Shown piece after piece: positions 17,549 to 26,329 of a stretch of 64,000 bases of DNA. Numbering within the stretch: the first letter of the stretch is position 1; each line of letters begins with the position of its first letter. Source of the DNA: Pedobacter polysacchareus (GTDB lineage: Bacteria > Bacteroidota > Bacteroidia > Sphingobacteriales > Sphingobacteriaceae); contig NZ_JAHYSS010000004.1 in NCBI RefSeq assembly GCF_019802255.1, forward strand, positions 324,621 to 388,620, in the 5' to 3' direction. The notes below the pieces were generated by a model that ran no database searches, was not told the origin of the DNA, and saw nothing but the letters and a program-made list of their open reading frames with translations. Made by a program: the position numbers and the translations under genes.

Positions 17549-17603
17549 GCTAATGCCTCCCATTTAGGAGGTATACTATTGCGATGGATGAAATGTATCA
17601 AGG

Positions 17604-18062
17604 TTACTTCATGTCTTTTTTAAGCAAGTATTTATCTGCAAGAGGACCACTGATTTCTTTACCTTCCATGTCCAATTGTTTCAACATATTTTCTCCCACA
17701 AAATATTTACTTGGCCCATCTTTCAAGCCAATCAGTTCTACTTTTGATCCGCTCGTATCCCAGGCAAAAGTGCCATGATCTTCCGGAAAATGAGTGTCTT
17801 TACCCATATAATTGGTTTTTAGGGTATAGGTCATGTCTGAGTTTAAAGTTAGTTCTGTTTGAATGCCTTCGCAATCTGCACAAGGGGTGACGCCTTTATA
17901 AGTACCAGCCCAATCCAGTGAATTTTTTGCATTATGGGAATCGTTGATGACGGTGTCTGCTGATTTCTTTGTGCTATCGATATTGCTGGCCGTTTTTTGA
18001 TCGCTGTTGCAGGCCATAAAAAACAGGGAAATGCTGGCGAGTGTTAAGATTTTCATTTTCAT
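17604..18062 (-). CDS. NlpE-like (copper-resistance N-terminal) lipoprotein
   Basis: A 152-aa lipoprotein (lipobox FFMACNS, Cys18) whose mature part matches the NlpE N-terminal domain: WAGTYKGVTPCADCEGIQTELTL, containing the CxxC pair near residues 62-65. NlpE in enterobacteria senses surface contact and lipoprotein or copper stress; in Bacteroidota the role is unknown. A Ser/Asn/Asp-rich linker separates the lipid anchor from the domain. Two ATGs (18062 and 18056) are possible; both retain the signal. It lies next to the exported MsrA gene but 127 bases away. Confidence 0.82.
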   Translation of the reverse strand: MKMKILTLASISLFFMACNSDQKTASNIDSTKKSADTVINDSHNAKNSLDWAGTYKGVTPCADCEGIQTELTLNSDMTYTLKTNYMGKDTHFPEDHGTFAWDTSGSKVELIGLKDGPSKYFVGENMLKQLDMEGKEISGPLADKYLLKKDMK

Positions 18063-18188
18063 GGGTAGATTTTTTTAGTGTTACCTAAGGATGTACTGCC
18101 AATTAAACGAATTCATAAGGAATATGTTTGCAAAAAAAATCCCTGCCTGTTGATGTGTGATGCAATTGTTTTTACTCAATTGTACGGT

Positions 18189-18791
18189 TTAATTTTTTTT
18201 CAGCTTCGCCTTGAAAACCTTTTCCAGTTTCTCTAATTTAGGAAGGATGACTAACCTGCAATATGGCTGATTTCCATTCTTGTTGAAATAATCCTGATGG
18301 TAAGCTTCTGCTACATAAAACGGACCTGCTTTATCTATGGCAGTCACTACAGGTTTGCCATAAGCATTGGTCGCATTGAGTTCCTTTTTATACTTTTCAG
18401 CAATTTGTTTTTGTTCGTCATTGTGGTAAAAAACCACGGAGCGATATTGCGTACCTACATCTGCACCCTGACGATTTAATGTGGTCGGGTCATGACTTTT
18501 CCAGAATACTTCCAGCAACTCATCATATTTAATTTTTGCTGGGTCATAAGTGACCTCAATCACCTCAGCATGTCCGGTTGTTCCAGTACATACATCTTCA
18601 TAACTTGGGTTTGGAACTGATCCACCTTCAAAACCCGATCTGACCGCCGTAACGCCTTCCAAACGTTGGAATAGTGCTTCTGAACACCAGAAACAGCCCA
18701 TTCCAAAGGTCGCTTTCTGTAATTTCTTTGACTGTGCATCGACACTGCCAGCGGATAATAAAATTAGGATCATAATTGATAAATACTTCAT
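18189..18791 (-). CDS. msrA: Peptide-methionine (S)-S-oxide reductase, exported
   Basis: MsrA reduces S-methionine sulfoxide in proteins. The 200-aa form starting at 18791 has a signal peptide (SIMILILLSAGSVDAQ), so it is probably periplasmic. The catalytic motif is GMGCFWCSEALF (Cys33, second Cys36), with the family's GYEGG counterpart as SGFEGGSVPNPSYEDVCTGTTGHAEVIEV and the C-terminal YHQDYF. The upstream in-frame extension to 18821 is not needed for the signal. The periplasmic electron donor is not identifiable here. Confidence 0.93.
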   Translation of the reverse strand: MKYLSIMILILLSAGSVDAQSKKLQKATFGMGCFWCSEALFQRLEGVTAVRSGFEGGSVPNPSYEDVCTGTTGHAEVIEVTYDPAKIKYDELLEVFWKSHDPTTLNRQGADVGTQYRSVVFYHNDEQKQIAEKYKKELNATNAYGKPVVTAIDKAGPFYVAEAYHQDYFNKNGNQPYCRLVILPKLEKLEKVFKAKLKKN

Positions 18792-18999
18792 GATAGTAGG
18801 GGCTAGTTGAAAACCATTCAAAATATAATACGTAAGTGTAGTGTTTATAGTTTTCTTAAAACCGTATCTATACCTAGTATTACAATCAACTGATAATTTA
18901 CAGTAGCCTGTCTGTAAATGTGTATAACTTAATGTAGTTATTTTCAGTCAATTGCTTTTCATTTGTCTTGATATTTAACATTTATTAACAATACTTTGT

Positions 19000-19007
19000 T
19001 AAATTTG
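19000..19007 (+). promoter_or_regulatory. -7 element of the 2OG-Fe(II) oxygenase gene
   Basis: TAAATTTG, 28 bases before the ATG; matches TAnnTTTG. A clear -33 element is not visible. Confidence 0.4.
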
Positions 19008-19035
19008 CGATGTTAATACCTATAAAAATATCGAT

Positions 19036-20001
19036 ATGTCAACACCTTATATTCCTAGTTTAGACCTGGGCTCATACATCAATGGAGATGATGCGCAGCG
19101 TAAAAAATTCTCTGATGAATTGGGCAGAGCTTTTAACGATTCTGGTTTTGTAACCATCACTAATCATGGTGTAGACCAAGAATTGATTGATAAACTATAT
19201 GCCAACATTCAAGGTGTTTTTGCCTTGAAACCAGAGCAAAAGAAAAAATATGAAAGAGCAGAGCTTGCCGGTCAGCGTGGTTACACCAGTCCAGGTAAAG
19301 AGACTGCTAAAGGTGCTAAAACGGCAGATCTGAAGGAATTCTGGCAAATTGGTCAGGAAGTAACAGATGGTGATCCGATTAAATCGGAATACCCGGATAA
19401 TGAAGTGCTGGAAGAACTTCCTGAATTTAATGCGGTAACCCGTGAAATTTATCAGCGTTTGGAAAACAATGGTAAACATTTACTGCGCGCCATTGCGACT
19501 TATCTGGAATTGCCAATCGATTATTTCGATAAACATGTGCACAACGGAAATTCAATTTTGAGAGGGATTCATTATTTCCCAATTGAAAATCCGGAAGCAT
19601 TAGCGGCAGATGCAGTACGTGCGGGAGCACATGAAGACATCAACCTGATCACCTTATTGATTGGTGCAAGTGCTGATGGTTTAGAAGTATTGACCCGCAG
19701 CAATGAATGGCTGCCAATTAAAGCTGGTCACACAGATATCGTAGTGAATGTAGGAGATATGCTGCAGCGTTTAACGAATAACAAATTGCGTTCTACCACA
19801 CATAGAGTAGTAAATCCACCACTAGAGCTGATGAAAACATCTCGTTTCTCTGTTCCTTTCTTTTTGCACCCACGTGCAAATATGGATTTGACAAGTCTGC
19901 CATCTACAGTGGATGAAGCCCATCCCAAAGTATATGCTGATATGACTGCTGGTGAATACCTTGATGAGCGTTTACGCGAGATTGGATTGAAGAAAATGTA
20001 A
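19036..20001 (+). CDS. Isopenicillin-N-synthase-like 2-oxoglutarate/Fe(II) oxygenase
   Basis: A 321-aa non-haem iron oxygenase. The N-terminal DIOX_N region (DELGRAFNDSGFVTITNHGV) and the double-stranded beta-helix with iron ligands HED near residues 198-200 and His in STTHRVVNPP near 256, plus the oxoglutarate-binding RFSVPFF, are visible. The family includes IPNS, ACC oxidase and many uncharacterised bacterial dioxygenases, so the substrate is unknown. It is monocistronic between a TAnnTTTG promoter and a bidirectional terminator. Confidence 0.9.
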   Translation: MSTPYIPSLDLGSYINGDDAQRKKFSDELGRAFNDSGFVTITNHGVDQELIDKLYANIQGVFALKPEQKKKYERAELAGQRGYTSPGKETAKGAKTADLKEFWQIGQEVTDGDPIKSEYPDNEVLEELPEFNAVTREIYQRLENNGKHLLRAIATYLELPIDYFDKHVHNGNSILRGIHYFPIENPEALAADAVRAGAHEDINLITLLIGASADGLEVLTRSNEWLPIKAGHTDIVVNVGDMLQRLTNNKLRSTTHRVVNPPLELMKTSRFSVPFFLHPRANMDLTSLPSTVDEAHPKVYADMTAGEYLDERLREIGLKKM

Positions 20002-20021
20002 TTATTTCCTCAAACAGGATT

Positions 20022-20066
20022 AAAAAGAGCGGCCATATCACATCTTGATACGGCCGCTCTTTTTTG
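20022..20066. terminator. Bidirectional intrinsic terminator
   Basis: Long stem AAGAGCGGCC...GGCCGCTCTT with inner ATCA/TGAT pairing and an A run on the left, T run on the right, placed between the convergent oxygenase and DUF1579 genes. Confidence 0.85.
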
Positions 20067-20101
20067 ATCAACAATAGTTGATTCTTTAAAGATGAAGGTG
20101 G

Positions 20102-20674
20102 TTATTTTCTTCTGCTGAACTGGATTTCCATGGTTTTCATTTCTTTTCCATCCGTGTTACAATACATTTCCATCACCTGATGGTCTTGGTCAACGAATTT
20201 GAAAACTTCACGGACATCCATGTCTTTTCCGGTCATCGGGTCAACGCACTTTCCTTTAAAATTAATGGTTTTTGTGGCGTCATCCCAAGTGCCTTCCATG
20301 TTCATGATGCCTGTACCCATGTTGTCTATCCAGGTGGAAAGAAAGGTCTTTTTTGAATTGTCGTAGCCCAATAGGCCCATTCCTTCAAAAGGCATTCCCA
20401 TCATGCTTCCTTCATGAATAGATTGTTGATAACGGCCCCCCATGATCATTGTGTTTGTACTGCTGGTTTTACTTTTCGTGGGCGGAGCACCTGGCGCCAT
20501 CCACATGGTAACGTCTCCATCCCATTTCCCATCGTCTTTTGCAATCATTTTGTGCACATCGCCGGGTGTCATGTACGCTTGCCATGCTTTCATCATGGCA
20601 TCATCCTGAGCTTGAACCCGACAGGTTATGGCCAGCATCAGCAAAGCCACAACAGATAATGTTAACTTTTTCAT
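20102..20674 (-). CDS. DUF1579 domain secreted protein
   Basis: A 190-aa exported protein (signal peptide ending ...RVQAQ). It resembles DUF1579: WDGDVTMWMAPGAPPTKSKTSSTNTMIMGGRYQQSIHEGSMMGMPFEGMGLLGYDN is the typical start of a lipocalin-like beta-barrel, written here across residues about 50-105, followed by STWIDNMGTGIMNMEGTWDDATKTINFKG. Function is unknown for the whole family. It has its own terminator and no operon partner. Confidence 0.85.
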   Translation of the reverse strand: MKKLTLSVVALLMLAITCRVQAQDDAMMKAWQAYMTPGDVHKMIAKDDGKWDGDVTMWMAPGAPPTKSKTSSTNTMIMGGRYQQSIHEGSMMGMPFEGMGLLGYDNSKKTFLSTWIDNMGTGIMNMEGTWDDATKTINFKGKCVDPMTGKDMDVREVFKFVDQDHQVMEMYCNTDGKEMKTMEIQFSRRK

Positions 20675-20724
20675 TTTATTAGAATTAAGTTTTATATGGT
20701 ATTCTAATTTACGAAAAACTGAAG

Positions 20725-22557
20725 CTAATTACTACCTTTTTCTATTGCTTTATAAATGGCGTCCTGGATTCTAGGTCTGATTTTTAAACTCCCTAACTTC
20801 TCTGATACTGTGGGATTTACCCGGTTGGATAGAAATACGTAAACAAGTCCTTTTGCGGGGTCTACCCAGACTGCCGTTCCGGTATAGCCAGTATGGCCAT
20901 AAGTAAGGGGAGAGGCCAGTTGCGAAGGATATTTCTTGGTCGCGTCTGGATCCCATCTGTCAAAACCTAGTCCTCTTCTGCTCACATCTGATTGTTTCTT
21001 GGTAAACATGTCGACTGTTTGCGGCTGGAAATATTGGTTTCCGCCATAACTGCCTTTATTCAATAACATCTGGTAAATGATGGCGAGGTCATTTGCACTG
21101 CCAAATAATCCCGCATGACCGGATACGCCGCCTGCTAATGCTGCACCCTGATCATGCACATAACCTTCCAGCAATGTTTTTCTGAAATAATTGTCCTGTT
21201 CAGTAGGTACAATCTGATCTTTTGAAAAGCGGTTTCTCGGTAGGAAGCCGGCCGTTTGCATGCCCAAAGGTTTGTAGAAATTCTCCCATACATAGGTGTC
21301 TAATGGCATTCCGCTCAAGCGTTCACAGATTTCTTTCATCACGTACATGCTGATGTCGCTGTAAACGTATTTTCCGCGTGTTCTGATCGGGGAATTCAGC
21401 ATTTTTGGCCACATCACCTCTTTGAAAAATCCTTTCTTGATGTAATAATTGTCGGCCACCTTAGTCGGAAAAACAGCACTGGAATCTCTGCTATAGTCTC
21501 CGGGTTTCACAAAATCGTGGAAAGGAATGAAAGGGATAAAGCCTGCCTGGTGCAACATCACTTCCCTTACTTTAATCTGATTCATGGGCGATAACCTTGC
21601 TTTAGGGATGTATGCGCCAATGTTTGTATCGAGATTTAATTTGTGTTCTTCAAATAAACGCATCACAGTTGGCGTCGTTGCAGTGGTTTTAGTGAGCGAT
21701 GCCAGGTCAAAAATGTCGGTTACTTTTTCCGGTAAACCATTCACATAAGTATGATTACCATAAGCTTTATTGAAAATTACTTTTCCATCTTTCGCCACCA
21801 GGACCACAATTCCGGGAGCAGCTTTCTCACGGATGGCTTCATAAGCGATGTTGTCAATTTCCTTCAGATCATCGGAATTGACGCCTGCATCTTCCGGAAG
21901 CGTATATTTTAATCGGGTTTGGCTGGTACTGGCGCCTTGTCCAACAACATATTTCGGCGAGTAGCTGGCCGTTAATTTTTTAGTAAATGGAATGCCGCCA
22001 AAAATCATCTGAGGAACAGTAACCGCGGCTTCTTCATTGTATTGATTGCTCCAAACGATAGGCGCAGAAATTCCGTCAAATGCCAATAAGCTACCCGTTT
22101 CTCCAAATACGGCAATAATGATCTTTTTACTTTTCGCAATACTGTTGATGAAGCTGGTATTTCTTGGGTTGTTTATCGCCGAGACCGGTAATGCTACAAT
22201 CACGAGATTGAAGTATTTCAAGTCATCTTCCAGGTCGTCCAGCGTAGTAGAAGCCAGGTAAGCATCAGAAGAAAAACTGCTGACTTTCGCATACTTATTT
22301 AAAAGGCTGTCAAACGAAGATTTGAAGCTGAAATCCAGGCTAACCGCAGCAATGTTTTTCTGATCCAATGCGGTTAAAGGGAGCAGATTTGTTTGGTTAT
22401 TTAAGAGTACGGTATTGCTGCTGATCGTATTGATCACAGCGACTTTTTGCTGGTTCTGCTGATGGCTTTGCGCACAGGCGCTGAAAGTAAATAAGGCCAT
22501 AAAGCTGGTGATCATGATCCCGGCAAGGTTACTTTTTTTGCTGTATTTTTTATTCAT
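20725..22557 (-). CDS. Serine hydrolase (beta-lactamase fold) with N-terminal GH3-C-like domain
   Basis: A 610-aa exported protein, possibly a lipoprotein (FSAC). Residues about 230-600 are a class-C beta-lactamase/DD-peptidase-like domain: nucleophile motif SLTK near 287, YSD near 398 and HTGYTGT near 554. The N-terminal 200 residues (LLNNQTNLLPLTALDQKNIAAVSL onward) look like the C-terminal domain of GH3 beta-N-acetylglucosaminidases, which in many Bacteroidota are fused to this same hydrolase in proteins of about 1000 aa. The GH3 catalytic barrel is missing here although a signal peptide is present. Likely a cell-wall-related esterase or amidase; substrate unknown. Confidence 0.82.
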   Translation of the reverse strand: MNKKYSKKSNLAGIMITSFMALFTFSACAQSHQQNQQKVAVINTISSNTVLLNNQTNLLPLTALDQKNIAAVSLDFSFKSSFDSLLNKYAKVSSFSSDAYLASTTLDDLEDDLKYFNLVIVALPVSAINNPRNTSFINSIAKSKKIIIAVFGETGSLLAFDGISAPIVWSNQYNEEAAVTVPQMIFGGIPFTKKLTASYSPKYVVGQGASTSQTRLKYTLPEDAGVNSDDLKEIDNIAYEAIREKAAPGIVVLVAKDGKVIFNKAYGNHTYVNGLPEKVTDIFDLASLTKTTATTPTVMRLFEEHKLNLDTNIGAYIPKARLSPMNQIKVREVMLHQAGFIPFIPFHDFVKPGDYSRDSSAVFPTKVADNYYIKKGFFKEVMWPKMLNSPIRTRGKYVYSDISMYVMKEICERLSGMPLDTYVWENFYKPLGMQTAGFLPRNRFSKDQIVPTEQDNYFRKTLLEGYVHDQGAALAGGVSGHAGLFGSANDLAIIYQMLLNKGSYGGNQYFQPQTVDMFTKKQSDVSRRGLGFDRWDPDATKKYPSQLASPLTYGHTGYTGTAVWVDPAKGLVYVFLSNRVNPTVSEKLGSLKIRPRIQDAIYKAIEKGSN

Positions 22558-22822
22558 TTAGGTGTTTTTTAAGAAGGTAGGTTCCTTGCTGCTGATACTG
22601 CTGTAAAATTGAGTTGCGATCAGATCCGCTGATGATGTGTTTACAGCTGACGAATCGGAGGCTTCCAATAGTCGGGCCAATAGCTTTCTTTCCTGTCGAT
22701 AAAGATAGAAAAAGGAACAAATAAAATGGAAATAGGCATTAAAAGACAAATTATTAACAAATGAAAACTGAGTATTGAGGCTTATTTTCCCTAAATTAGC
22801 AACCTTTACCAGAGAGAAATAA

Positions 22823-24727
22823 ATGTCAGATATAATACAACTTTTACCGGATAGTGTTGCCAATCAAATCGCGGCCGGAGAGGTAGTGCAACGCCCGGCA
22901 TCAGCCGTGAAGGAGCTTTTGGAGAATGCGATAGATGCAGGTGCAAACAAGATACAGTTGATTTTAAAAGATGCCGGTAAGGCATTGATTCAGGTGATAG
23001 ATAATGGCTGTGGAATGAGCGTCACAGATGCACGCATGTGCTTTGAACGTCATGCTACCTCGAAAGTCAGAAAAGCAGAAGATTTATTCGCCATCCGTAC
23101 GATGGGTTTCAGGGGCGAAGCTATGGCTTCCATTGCCGCAATTTCGCAGATAGAAATGAAAACCCGCCGCCATGAAGATGAGCTGGGTACCATGGTAGAA
23201 ATCGAAGGTTCTGAGGTCACCAATCAGGAGCCGGTAGCTACTTCTGTGGGGACCAGTATCTCCGTAAAAAATCTCTTTTATAATACGCCAGCAAGAAGAA
23301 ACTTTCTCAAAAGTACCTCCGCAGAAATGCGCCATGTGCTGGAAGAATTTCAACGCATTTCTCTGGCAAATCCAGCAATAGCTTTCAGCTTACACCATGA
23401 CGGAGTGGAAATCCACCGTTTACCTGCCTCGGGCATGAAACAAAGGATCGTTCATTTGTTTGGAAATAATTATAACCAGCGCCTGATTCCTGTAGAAGAG
23501 GAAACGAGCATCATCAATATCAAAGGCTTTATTGGAAAACCTGAGTTCGCAAAGAAAACCAGGGGAGAGCAGTTCTTTTTTGTCAACAACAGGTACATCA
23601 AAGACGCTTACCTGAATCATGCAGTGAGCAAATCGTATGAAGATTTATTGCCTGATGATCATTTCCCAATGTATGTGCTGTTCATCGAAATTGATCCCGC
23701 AAAGATTGATGTGAATGTCCACCCTACAAAAACGGAGATCAAATACCTGGATGAGAAATCTATTTATGCGATCCTCCATTCTGCGGTAAAACGCTCTATT
23801 GGAAGGTTTAACATCAGCCCAACGATTGATTTTGATCAGGAAACTGGATTTAGCGGGATGATTACCCATAAAGCCCCGGAGGAAATTGTGCCGCCAAGCA
23901 TCAGCTTCAATCCAGACTTTAACCCTTTTGCCGCGGATAAACCGACTAGGGAACCCGCTACTGCAGCAAGCTTTCCTACTGCCTTTCCAAGGTCAGGAAG
24001 TGGTGGCGGCGGAGCCAGCAGGGATGCCAGTGCTGCGATTGTACCAAATACCAAAGGCTGGGGCGCTTTATATGAAGTAGCCAACCATAGCGATACCGCA
24101 CAGCAGGCAGCCATTGAATTACCTGGACAATTACCGGACGATTCTCTGGTACCCGTTCAGAAACAGCTGATGCAGCTGCACAATAGGTACATCATTTCGC
24201 AGATTAAATCGGGCTTGATGCTGATCGACCAGCAGGCTGCTCATGAAAGGATTCTTTACGAACGTTTCAGCAGACACCTGGATGATCGTAAAGGCGCTTC
24301 CCAGCAAAGTTTATTCCCGCAAACAGTAACCTTAAGTCCGAATGATTTTGAATTGGCAAAAAGCTTATTGGAAGACATTAAAAGCCTAGGTTTTGAGGTT
24401 CGGGAGTTCGGTAAAAATACGCTGATCATCGAAGGAATCCCAGTAGATTTAGGCAATAATAACGGCAATGAAACGCAATTGTTTGAACACCTGATTGAAG
24501 GATTTAAAAATTCTCAGCAAGAACTTAAACTGAGCAAAAGAGATGCGCTGGCCAGAAGTATGGCCAGAAACAGTGCCATCAAAAGCGGCGCAGTTTTAGG
24601 ACAGCAAGAAATGAATACGCTGATTGAACAGCTTTTTGCTTGTCAAACACCTAACTTTAGTATGAGTGGGAAGCCGGTAATTCAAACCATCGGTCTGACT
24701 GAACTTGATAAAAAATTTGATAAATAG
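22823..24727 (+). CDS. mutL: DNA mismatch repair protein MutL
   Basis: MutL couples MutS mismatch recognition to strand removal. The N-terminal GHKL ATPase is intact: ELLENAIDAGA, DNGCGM, TMGFRGEAMASI, and the transducer motif FVNNRYIKDAYL. A Ser/Gly/Ala-rich linker spans about 360-430, then the C-terminal dimerisation/endonuclease domain. The endonuclease motif DQHA(X)2E(X)4E reads DQQAAHERILYE near residue 469 (His to Gln), and the CPHGRP motif is replaced by FSMSGKP near 615. It is the first gene of a run continuing with two rhomboids, an EEP protein and cysS; the 5-base gap to the first rhomboid suggests cotranscription. Confidence 0.95.
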   Translation: MSDIIQLLPDSVANQIAAGEVVQRPASAVKELLENAIDAGANKIQLILKDAGKALIQVIDNGCGMSVTDARMCFERHATSKVRKAEDLFAIRTMGFRGEAMASIAAISQIEMKTRRHEDELGTMVEIEGSEVTNQEPVATSVGTSISVKNLFYNTPARRNFLKSTSAEMRHVLEEFQRISLANPAIAFSLHHDGVEIHRLPASGMKQRIVHLFGNNYNQRLIPVEEETSIINIKGFIGKPEFAKKTRGEQFFFVNNRYIKDAYLNHAVSKSYEDLLPDDHFPMYVLFIEIDPAKIDVNVHPTKTEIKYLDEKSIYAILHSAVKRSIGRFNISPTIDFDQETGFSGMITHKAPEEIVPPSISFNPDFNPFAADKPTREPATAASFPTAFPRSGSGGGGASRDASAAIVPNTKGWGALYEVANHSDTAQQAAIELPGQLPDDSLVPVQKQLMQLHNRYIISQIKSGLMLIDQQAAHERILYERFSRHLDDRKGASQQSLFPQTVTLSPNDFELAKSLLEDIKSLGFEVREFGKNTLIIEGIPVDLGNNNGNETQLFEHLIEGFKNSQQELKLSKRDALARSMARNSAIKSGAVLGQQEMNTLIEQLFACQTPNFSMSGKPVIQTIGLTELDKKFDK

Positions 24728-24732
24728 CAACG

Positions 24733-25473
24733 ATGAATAATATCCATATTCCACCAGTAGTCAAAAACCTGCTCATTATTAATGCGCTTTTTTTCGCTGC
24801 CAAGTACGTGATGAAAAATGCAGGAATCGACCTGGATTATTTGTTGGGCGCTTTTTACTTCGACTCGCAGTTTTTTAGAATCTGGCAGCCGATCTCCTAC
24901 ATGTTCATGCATGGTGATTTTATGCACATTTTCTTCAATATGTTCGCCCTATTTATGTTCGGTGGTGTCATTGAAAACAGGTGGGGAGCGAAACGCTTTA
25001 TAAACTTTTACCTGATCACTGGACTGGGGGCGGTAGCTCTGCAAATGGGGGTACAGGCCTATGAAGTATATCAAATTACAGGATCTGTACTGCATAACCC
25101 AGTAATGGTTGATTTAACCCGGGGGATGGCGCAGGTAGGTGTTCCCGGCATTTCCGCAGAAGCCAGAGATACCCTGATCGGGATTTATGGTTTCCCAATG
25201 GTAGGTGCTTCAGGTGCTATTTTCGGCTTGTTAGTGGCTTTCGGAATGTTATACCCGAATACGGAAATGTACATCATGTTCATCCCGATTCCGGTAAAAG
25301 CAAAATATATTATTCCTGTTTATATTTTAATGGAATTATCTTTAGGAGTAGCACGTGTTCCCGGCGACTCTATTGCCCATTATGCACACTTAGGTGGTGC
25401 ATTATTAGGCTTTATATTGGTTAAACTGTGGAAAGACAAGGACAACAATAGATTTTATAAATACTATGAATAA
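24733..25473 (+). CDS. Rhomboid-family intramembrane serine protease
   Basis: A 246-aa polytopic membrane protease. The catalytic dyad is visible as GASGAIFGLL (Ser near residue 160) and HYAHLGGALLGF (His near 219); the L1-loop WR-like region appears as HGDFMHIFFNMFALFMFGGVIE. About 30 residues between the second and third helices (LHNPVMVDLTRGMAQVGV) form a longer loop than usual. It starts 5 bases after mutL and overlaps the next rhomboid gene by 8 bases. Substrate is unknown. Confidence 0.92.
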   Translation: MNNIHIPPVVKNLLIINALFFAAKYVMKNAGIDLDYLLGAFYFDSQFFRIWQPISYMFMHGDFMHIFFNMFALFMFGGVIENRWGAKRFINFYLITGLGAVALQMGVQAYEVYQITGSVLHNPVMVDLTRGMAQVGVPGISAEARDTLIGIYGFPMVGASGAIFGLLVAFGMLYPNTEMYIMFIPIPVKAKYIIPVYILMELSLGVARVPGDSIAHYAHLGGALLGFILVKLWKDKDNNRFYKYYE

Positions 25474-26329
25474 GTCTTTTATTGAAGATCTAAAATACCG
25501 GGTGTTTCAATCCGGAAATCCGGTATATTTTTATATTGGCATCAATGTGCTGCTTTTTTTAATAGTGGCATTTCTGGGTATTCCTTTCTTCTTATCCGGT
25601 ATCGGATCTGTAAATTTCCCTGCTTTTATCAGGGAATATCTGGGCTATCCGGCATCGATCGCCAAGCTGCCATTCCGCTTTTATACGGTGATTACCTATC
25701 AGTTTTTTCATGATGGATTTTTACACCTGCTATTCAATATGCTTTGGTTGTACTGGATGGGTAAAATCTTCCTGGATTTCTTAAAACCGCGTCAGTTTCA
25801 TTTTGTCTACCTCGGCGGAGGGATTGCTGGTGCAGCAATGTACACGCTGGCTTATAACATTTTCCCTGTTTTTGCAGGATCAGTAGCAGGAGCAACAGTA
25901 ATCGGTTCATCGGCTGCGGTAATGGCTGTAATTGTGGCTACTGCTACATTGGTGCCTGATTATAGCATTAGAATGTTATTGCTTGGGGATGTGAAATTGA
26001 AATATCTGGCCATGGCCTATATTGCAATGGAGCTGATTGGACTGGCTTCAGCCAATGCTGGAGGTAGTTTTACCCATATCGGAGGGGCCTTATTTGGCTT
26101 TGCTTACATTAAAGTGCTGCATAAAGGACGAGACTGGAGTCAGCTTTTCAAAAGAAAACCTAAGCTGAGAGTGGTGAGAAATGAACCTTCAAAATCTGCC
26201 CCAAAATCAACTGCAAGCTCCGTAAATCAGCATGAAATAGATGCGATTTTAGATAAGATCTCCAAATCAGGATATGATAAGTTAAGTAAAGACGAAAAGG
26301 AAACCCTGTTTAAGGCGAGCAAACATTAA
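25466..26329 (+). CDS. Second rhomboid-family protease with cytosolic tail
   Basis: A 287-aa rhomboid. The catalytic Ser is in VIGSSAAVMAV near residue 147 (GSS in place of the usual GASG) and the His in FTHIGGALFGF near 203. HDGFLHLLFNMLWLYWMG is the conserved H...HLxxN segment. A C-terminal cytosolic tail of about 65 residues ends in a helical motif (IDAILDKISKSGYDKLSKDEKETLF) found on many Bacteroidota rhomboids. It overlaps the gene before by 8 bases and the gene after by one base, indicating translational coupling. Confidence 0.9.
   Translation: MNKSFIEDLKYRVFQSGNPVYFYIGINVLLFLIVAFLGIPFFLSGIGSVNFPAFIREYLGYPASIAKLPFRFYTVITYQFFHDGFLHLLFNMLWLYWMGKIFLDFLKPRQFHFVYLGGGIAGAAMYTLAYNIFPVFAGSVAGATVIGSSAAVMAVIVATATLVPDYSIRMLLLGDVKLKYLAMAYIAMELIGLASANAGGSFTHIGGALFGFAYIKVLHKGRDWSQLFKRKPKLRVVRNEPSKSAPKSTASSVNQHEIDAILDKISKSGYDKLSKDEKETLFKASKH

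Noticed and set aside
22558..22863. Minus-strand ORF of 101 aa overlapping the mutL start
   Set aside because: Overlaps conserved mutL codons, has no recognisable domain, and its start lies inside mutL.
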